Positions 10,807-14,652 of a stretch of DNA of 14,652 nt are shown here, piece by piece. Position numbers and translations under genes: made by a program. The notes beneath the pieces are model-generated. The model made no database searches. It saw only the letters and a program-made list of their open reading frames with translations, and was not told where the DNA came from. Position 1 is the first letter of the stretch. Every line of letters starts with the position of its first letter. The stretch is from positions 1-14,652 of the forward strand of contig CAZDXN010000020.1 of the NCBI GenBank assembly GCA_964509695.1, read 5' to 3'. This DNA is from 2-01-FULL-50-23 sp964509695. Its GTDB lineage: Bacteria; Patescibacteriota; Microgenomatia; UBA1400; MFAQ01.

Positions 10807-12181
10807 GCGTGATCATTGCTGCCGAATTCGGTGCGAAGTACTCGGTTGTTTTCCAAGATGCGGCCGAAGTCGCCACCTGAATCGGGGTCAAAGTACTCCC
10901 CAAAAAGTCTCGCCTCTGATATTTGAAATTTCCCTTGGGTAGATTATCAAACAATATCGGCACTCCCTCCGAGTGCACTCCGGCCGGGTCATAGTTTACA
11001 ACCATCAGTTTGATATTTCCGGCTTCATCCGTCGAGGCAATTCCTTTCACCCAACTACCCTCGCCAGCCAAACTAATTCGAAACGGTCCTAGATTATTCA
11101 GCAATTGAAGCGCCTTGTATCTGGGCTTTTCCTCAGGTATCCCGAAGTTTTCGTGAGTCAGAAGACCCCATCTCCCCCACAATTTGTCTTTTCCCGGTCC
11201 GTCTTTTATCTCAAAGACAAAGGCCCGCTGGACCTTTGCCATCATTACCCGCGAGGCCGCAATTGTATGGATCGCTCCGAATTTATTGTCATAACCGGCA
11301 TCAACCTCGCTATTATGCCCCCACTCGGTGATATAAAACTTTAGGTTTACCAATGCCGGGATCTTGGCCGCCCACTCCCGCGCTTGATTTGCGTCCTGTT
11401 CAAACCTATCCAAATCTGTCGAGTATCGATGCCAACTCAAAAAGTCCAAACGTAAATTATTCTCATCGGCAAATTTAATCAATCTCTCCAGCCAATTCTG
11501 GTAAAGTGCCGTCACCGCCGGACCCCCGAACTCGAATTGATTCACGTTCCCCGCCCGCATTGCCGCTCGGGCCGAGACCTCATACATCGTCAGGTAATTT
11601 TTGTCGCCATAGGTCTTGTAGCTACCAAACAAATCCGGCTCGTTCCAGACTTCATAAATCACCCCGCTTATATTCATATTTTTTCTACCCGAATAGTGCT
11701 CGATCGTCGCCTGCACCACCTGCCCCCACTCTCCCCAATCGGATGGCAGGTCGATAATGTCCCCCTTGGAAATCACCGGTGGCATATAAGAAAGAGACAA
11801 CATCGGTTTCGCTCCGGTCGCCAATATTTCGTTCACAGCCACATCCAGACCGCTCCAGTCATAAGAAAGCTGGCCTCCGTTCTTCGCCACCACCTTAAAG
11901 GCATCATAGATATGGTCCAGACGGATATATTCTGGCCGCAAGGCCTTTATTTCGTTGGTAATATTGCCAAGCATTGCCTTGGGCTCCTCTCCGCCTTGGG
12001 CTAAGTTTCGCCAGGGCGTGGGCATCTTCCCGAGAACTCCGTCGTAGTCCACCACCAAATCTGCGTTCACCCCACCAGCTCGTCCCACGTATCTAACTGC
12101 CACCGGAATCACCACCACGACCACAATAATTCCCACCAAACCAATAATTAATGGCAAAAACTGCCGCCACTTAAATCTCAT
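10796..12181 (-). CDS. Membrane-anchored GH39-like glycoside hydrolase
   Basis: A 461-residue protein with one N-terminal membrane helix (about 8-29) and an extracytoplasmic TIM-barrel of clan GH-A. WNEPD (179-183) supplies the likely acid/base E181, and ITEWG (284-288) the likely nucleophile E286. Further barrel patterns are EYIRLDH (84-90), FLSWHRYS (247-254) and a C-terminal beta domain ending MITLDF. GH39 members include beta-xylosidases, iduronidases and PslG-type exopolysaccharide hydrolases; the substrate cannot be told here. It may trim surface polysaccharide of the cell or its host. AAGGAG directly abuts the ATG, an unusually short spacing. It is divergent from hrcA, and a weak TTAGCA/GATAAT pair on the minus strand overlaps the CIRCE site. 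Confidence 0.82.
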   Translation of the reverse strand: MRFKWRQFLPLIIGLVGIIVVVVVIPVAVRYVGRAGGVNADLVVDYDGVLGKMPTPWRNLAQGGEEPKAMLGNITNEIKALRPEYIRLDHIYDAFKVVAKNGGQLSYDWSGLDVAVNEILATGAKPMLSLSYMPPVISKGDIIDLPSDWGEWGQVVQATIEHYSGRKNMNISGVIYEVWNEPDLFGSYKTYGDKNYLTMYEVSARAAMRAGNVNQFEFGGPAVTALYQNWLERLIKFADENNLRLDFLSWHRYSTDLDRFEQDANQAREWAAKIPALVNLKFYITEWGHNSEVDAGYDNKFGAIHTIAASRVMMAKVQRAFVFEIKDGPGKDKLWGRWGLLTHENFGIPEEKPRYKALQLLNNLGPFRISLAGEGSWVKGIASTDEAGNIKLMVVNYDPAGVHSEGVPILFDNLPKGNFKYQRRDFLGSTLTPIQVATSAASWKTTEYFAPNSAAMITLDF

Positions 12182-12204
12182 CTCCTTTCAACTTTACCAT
12201 AGAG

Positions 12205-12233
12205 TTGACACCCATTATCACTCGTGCTATTCT
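12205..12233 (+). promoter_or_regulatory. Promoter of the hrcA-grpE-dnaK operon
   Basis: Consensus TTGACA (12205-12210), a 17-nt spacer and TATTCT (12228-12233), with a predicted start near 12240, giving a leader of about 28 nt. No Shine-Dalgarno precedes the hrcA ATG. Confidence 0.8.
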
Positions 12234-12241
12234 ACTGCTAA
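12215..12241 (+). promoter_or_regulatory. CIRCE operator (HrcA binding site)
   Basis: TTATCACTC (12215-12223), 9 nt, TACTGCTAA (12233-12241) against the consensus TTAGCACTC-N9-GAGTGCTAA: 8 of 9 and 7 of 9 matches with exact spacing. It covers the promoter spacer and -10, and the gene downstream is hrcA itself, so autorepression relieved by heat shock is the natural reading. Confidence 0.75.
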
Positions 12242-12267
12242 TACTAAAGTAGTGAGCTTGCCGAACT

Positions 12268-12993
12268 ATGGACCTTTCAGCACGTCAAACTGCCATCATC
12301 AAAGCCGTCGTCGAAGAATACACCGCCACAGCGGAACCGGTCGGTAGCGTCACCCTCGAAAACAAATATCGTCTGGGTGTTTCCCCCGCAACTCTCCGAA
12401 ACGAAATGGCCGTCTTGGAAGAAAAAGGCTTCCTAGCTCAACCCCACTCCTCTGCCGGCCGCATTCCCACCGCTATCGCCATCAAGTTTTACGTCAACGA
12501 GCTGATGAAGGAACGTGATCTCTCTGTTGCCGAGCAAGTCTCCGTCAAGGAAAACGTCTGGGACCATCGAGGCAATCCGGACAATCTTCTGCGCGAGTCC
12601 GTCCGCGTCCTCGCCGATCGGACCAAGTCTCTCTCTTTTGCCACTATCGACAAGGATCGTACCTACCACTCCGGCTACGCCAACCTCCTCCTCTCCCGTG
12701 AATTCTTCGATATCGACCTTGCCCGCGAAATTTTCGACATGCTTGACCACAGCAGCCGTTTACTGGAGATTTTCGCCCGCGCTGTTGGCGCCCAACCCAT
12801 TCATCTTCTCATCGGTCGTGATATCGGCGTCGATATTTTTGAACCGGTCGGCTGCCTCTTCGCTGACGTCCAGATTGGTGATCATCGCGGCCAAATCGGC
12901 ATCATCGGTCCTTGCCGTCAAGCCTACGACCACAACATTCCGCTCGTCCGCTACGTCGCCAACCTCGTTAATCAAATCTCCGAACCCTGGTAA
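12268..12993 (+). CDS. hrcA: Heat-inducible transcription repressor HrcA, internally shortened
   Basis: A 241-residue repressor of chaperone genes that binds CIRCE and depends on chaperonin for folding in studied bacteria. The winged-helix DNA-binding domain is intact: SARQTAIIKAVVEEYTATAEPVGS (4-27), GVSPATLRNEMAVLEEKGFLAQPHSSAGRIPT (37-68). The C-terminal family motif IGIIGPCRQAYDHNIPLVRYVANLV (about 215-239) is also present. The family is usually about 340 residues. Alignment by eye jumps from SLSFATIDKD directly to SGYANLLLSREFF, so about 100 residues of the middle GAF-like/dimerisation region are missing, not the end. It is the first gene of the operon and is followed by grpE after 2 nt. 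Confidence 0.9.
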   Translation: MDLSARQTAIIKAVVEEYTATAEPVGSVTLENKYRLGVSPATLRNEMAVLEEKGFLAQPHSSAGRIPTAIAIKFYVNELMKERDLSVAEQVSVKENVWDHRGNPDNLLRESVRVLADRTKSLSFATIDKDRTYHSGYANLLLSREFFDIDLAREIFDMLDHSSRLLEIFARAVGAQPIHLLIGRDIGVDIFEPVGCLFADVQIGDHRGQIGIIGPCRQAYDHNIPLVRYVANLVNQISEPW

Positions 12994-12995
12994 AA

Positions 12996-13451
12996 ATGAA
13001 AAAAACTAAAACCCCCCAACCAAATTTAGAGGAATCTTTCCAAAAACAACTCACTATTCTTGACGATAAGTTCAAACGTGCCCTCGCCGACTACCAAAAT
13101 CTAGAGCGAAACCAGCACCAATCAAAGTTGCTGGAAAAAGGCAAAATAATTTCCAAATTCCTACCTCTACTTGATGGCCTCGAGCTGACTCATCAGCATA
13201 CCAAGGATCCCGTTACCGAAATGATGGTAAAAGAGTTCAAAAAAGTTTTAAATGAACTAGGAGTTAGCTTAATTGACAGCGAAAAGGGGAGTGAGTTCGA
13301 TTCTTTGTCAATGGACTGTGTCGAGGTGGCCGCCGGAGAAAAAGATAAAGTTGTCAAGATCATCCAGCCCGGCTACAAACTCGGAGAAGTCGTTCTTCGT
13401 CCCGCCCGCGTCGAAGTCGGCGACGGCCAAATGAGCCATGAGCAATTATAA
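12996..13451 (+). CDS. grpE: Nucleotide exchange factor GrpE
   Basis: A 151-residue co-chaperone that releases ADP from DnaK. A long helical stretch with ALADYQNLERNQ (29-40, the family's DY.N...R motif) leads to FLPLLDGLELT (55-65), then the C-terminal beta wing ending QPGYKLGEVVLRPARVEVG, a strong GrpE signature. The N-terminal acidic tail of longer GrpE proteins is nearly absent. It starts 2 nt after the hrcA stop and lies 17 nt before dnaK, so the three genes should share the CIRCE-controlled promoter. Confidence 0.92.
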   Translation: MKKTKTPQPNLEESFQKQLTILDDKFKRALADYQNLERNQHQSKLLEKGKIISKFLPLLDGLELTHQHTKDPVTEMMVKEFKKVLNELGVSLIDSEKGSEFDSLSMDCVEVAAGEKDKVVKIIQPGYKLGEVVLRPARVEVGDGQMSHEQL

Positions 13452-13468
13452 ATTTTAAATAAACTAAT

Positions 13469-14652
13469 ATGAGCAAAATCATCGGTATCGATCTGGGCAC
13501 TACTTTTAGCGCCGTCGCTGTTATGGAGGCCGGCAAGGCCAAGATTATTCCCACCGCCGAAGGCCGGAACATCTTCCCGTCAATCGTCGAACCCGTCAAG
13601 GGACTCGTCGGTGATGTCGCCAAACGCCAGATGGTCCTCAATCCCAAAAACACCATTTTCTCCATCAAGCGTTTGATGGGACAGCGCTTCGATTCTGAAA
13701 ACGTCAAAAAAGTCACTAAGCACGTCTCCTTTGAAGTCGTCAAAGGCAAGGATGGTCTGGCTGACGTCAAGGTTGGTGATAAGGTCTACACTCCCCAAGA
13801 AATCTCCGCCAAAATTCTTCAAAAAGCCAAAGCCGATGCCGAAGCCTACCTCGGGGAAAAAGTTACCCAAGCCGTCATAACCGTTCCGGCTTATTTCGAC
13901 GACTCTCAGCGCCAGGCCACCAAACAAGCCGGTGAAATCGCCGGACTGGATGTCAAAAGAATCATCAACGAACCCACCGCCGCTGCCCTCGCCTATGGCC
14001 TGGACAAGGGCAAGAACGAAACCATTGTTGTTTACGACCTTGGTGGTGGTACCTTCGATGTCTCCATCCTCGAACTGGGCGACGGCGTTTTCGAAGTCAA
14101 GGCCACCAACGGCGACACCTTCCTCGGTGGCGACGATTTTGACCACCGCATTATGGAATGGGTCCTCACCGAATTCAAAAAAGAATCCGGCGTCGATCTG
14201 GCCAATGACAAACAGGCACTTCAGCGAATCAAAGATTCTGCCGAAAAAGCCAAGATTGAGCTATCCTCGGCTACTGAAACCGAGATCAACCAACCCTTTA
14301 TTACTCAGAGCCGAGAAGGTCAACCACTTCACCTCACCATGAAGTTGACCCGCGCCAAACTAGAGGAATTAGTCGATGACCTCATCAAGAAAACCATCAA
14401 GCCCTGCGAACTGGCCCTCAAGGACGCCAAGCTAAAAAAGAGTGATATCAAAGAAATCATTCTCGTCGGTGGCATGACCAGAATGCCCGCCGTCCAAGCT
14501 GCTGTCAAGGAATTTTTTGGCAAAGAACCCAACAAAAGCGTCAATCCCGACGAAGCCGTCGCCATTGGCGCCGCCATTCAGGGAGGCGTCCTCGCCGGTG
14601 ATGTCAAGGACATTCTCCTTCTTGATGTCACTCCCTTGACCCTTGGAGTCGA
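13469..14652 (+). CDS. dnaK: Chaperone DnaK (Hsp70), 3' end beyond window
   Basis: A partial CDS of 394 complete codons. The ATP-dependent Hsp70 holds unfolded proteins together with GrpE and DnaJ. The ATPase domain is complete: IGIDLGTTFSAV (5-16, phosphate 1), AVITVPAYFDDSQRQA (135-150), NEPTAAALAYGLDKG (167-181, connect 1), YDLGGGTFDVSIL (189-201, phosphate 2) and ILVGGMTRMPAVQ (331-343, adenosine). The interdomain linker DILLLD (381-386) and the first strand of the substrate-binding domain (VTPLTLGV) follow before the window ends. The ATG at 13469 is the family start (MSKIIGIDLG). No Shine-Dalgarno is visible in the AT-rich 17-nt gap after grpE. Confidence 0.97.
   Translation, partial: MSKIIGIDLGTTFSAVAVMEAGKAKIIPTAEGRNIFPSIVEPVKGLVGDVAKRQMVLNPKNTIFSIKRLMGQRFDSENVKKVTKHVSFEVVKGKDGLADVKVGDKVYTPQEISAKILQKAKADAEAYLGEKVTQAVITVPAYFDDSQRQATKQAGEIAGLDVKRIINEPTAAALAYGLDKGKNETIVVYDLGGGTFDVSILELGDGVFEVKATNGDTFLGGDDFDHRIMEWVLTEFKKESGVDLANDKQALQRIKDSAEKAKIELSSATETEINQPFITQSREGQPLHLTMKLTRAKLEELVDDLIKKTIKPCELALKDAKLKKSDIKEIILVGGMTRMPAVQAAVKEFFGKEPNKSVNPDEAVAIGAAIQGGVLAGDVKDILLLDVTPLTLGV

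Noticed and set aside
13452..13468. A second CIRCE or promoter directly before dnaK
   Set aside because: The gap is only 17 nt, AT-rich, and has neither a TTAGCACTC-like arm nor a -35/-10 pair.

Overview
The window looks like part of a Candidate Phyla Radiation (Patescibacteria) genome, most likely a Microgenomates-type lineage. This is inferred from gene content and style, not from a marker gene. The signs are a membrane-anchored fibronectin-III protein beside reduced PilN/PilO-like genes, an internally shortened HrcA, a short GrpE, GC-rich palindromes read in frame inside LepA, few Shine-Dalgarno sites, and promoters that place the start codon at or near the predicted transcription start. 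TAA, TAG and TGA all serve as stops, so the UGA-recoded code of some CPR groups does not apply.

Layout. (1) 9-3044, minus strand: rpsT (ribosomal protein S20), pilN-like, pilO-like, a small membrane protein, and a surface protein with an FN3 domain and a PEP-CTERM-like tail, mostly with overlapping starts and stops. (2) 3045-3145: a divergent promoter region. (3) 3146-6670, plus: murJ (lipid II flippase) directly abutting lepA (EF4). LepA carries three GC-rich repeat-like insertions translated in frame. (4) 6675-7302, plus: a leaderless toxin-antitoxin pair with a MazF/PemK-like toxin. (5) 7336-8767, plus: two tandem cassettes, the most unusual part of the window. Each has a near-consensus promoter, a boxA-like leader, a strong 5' hairpin, a perfect Shine-Dalgarno, a small zinc-ribbon ORF, a closed multibranched 3' RNA structure, and a 12-13 nt arm complementary to the leader. 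The arms differ between cassettes by one compensatory change. (6) 8768-12181, minus: a heptad-repeat coiled-coil protein, two tandem paralogues of unknown function, and a membrane-anchored GH39-like glycoside hydrolase. (7) 12205-14652, plus: a heat-shock operon hrcA-grpE-dnaK, with a CIRCE operator overlapping its promoter; dnaK runs off the window end.

Regions 1-3 and 7 combine surface assembly, envelope synthesis, translation and chaperone functions. Regions 4-6 are accessory in character. The cassettes in region 5 best fit the description of a possibly undescribed system: an mRNA with an rRNA-operon-like transcript plan (boxA, leader-trailer pairing, structured RNA body) that encodes zinc-ribbon proteins. 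All structures were paired by eye, with no folding or database search.
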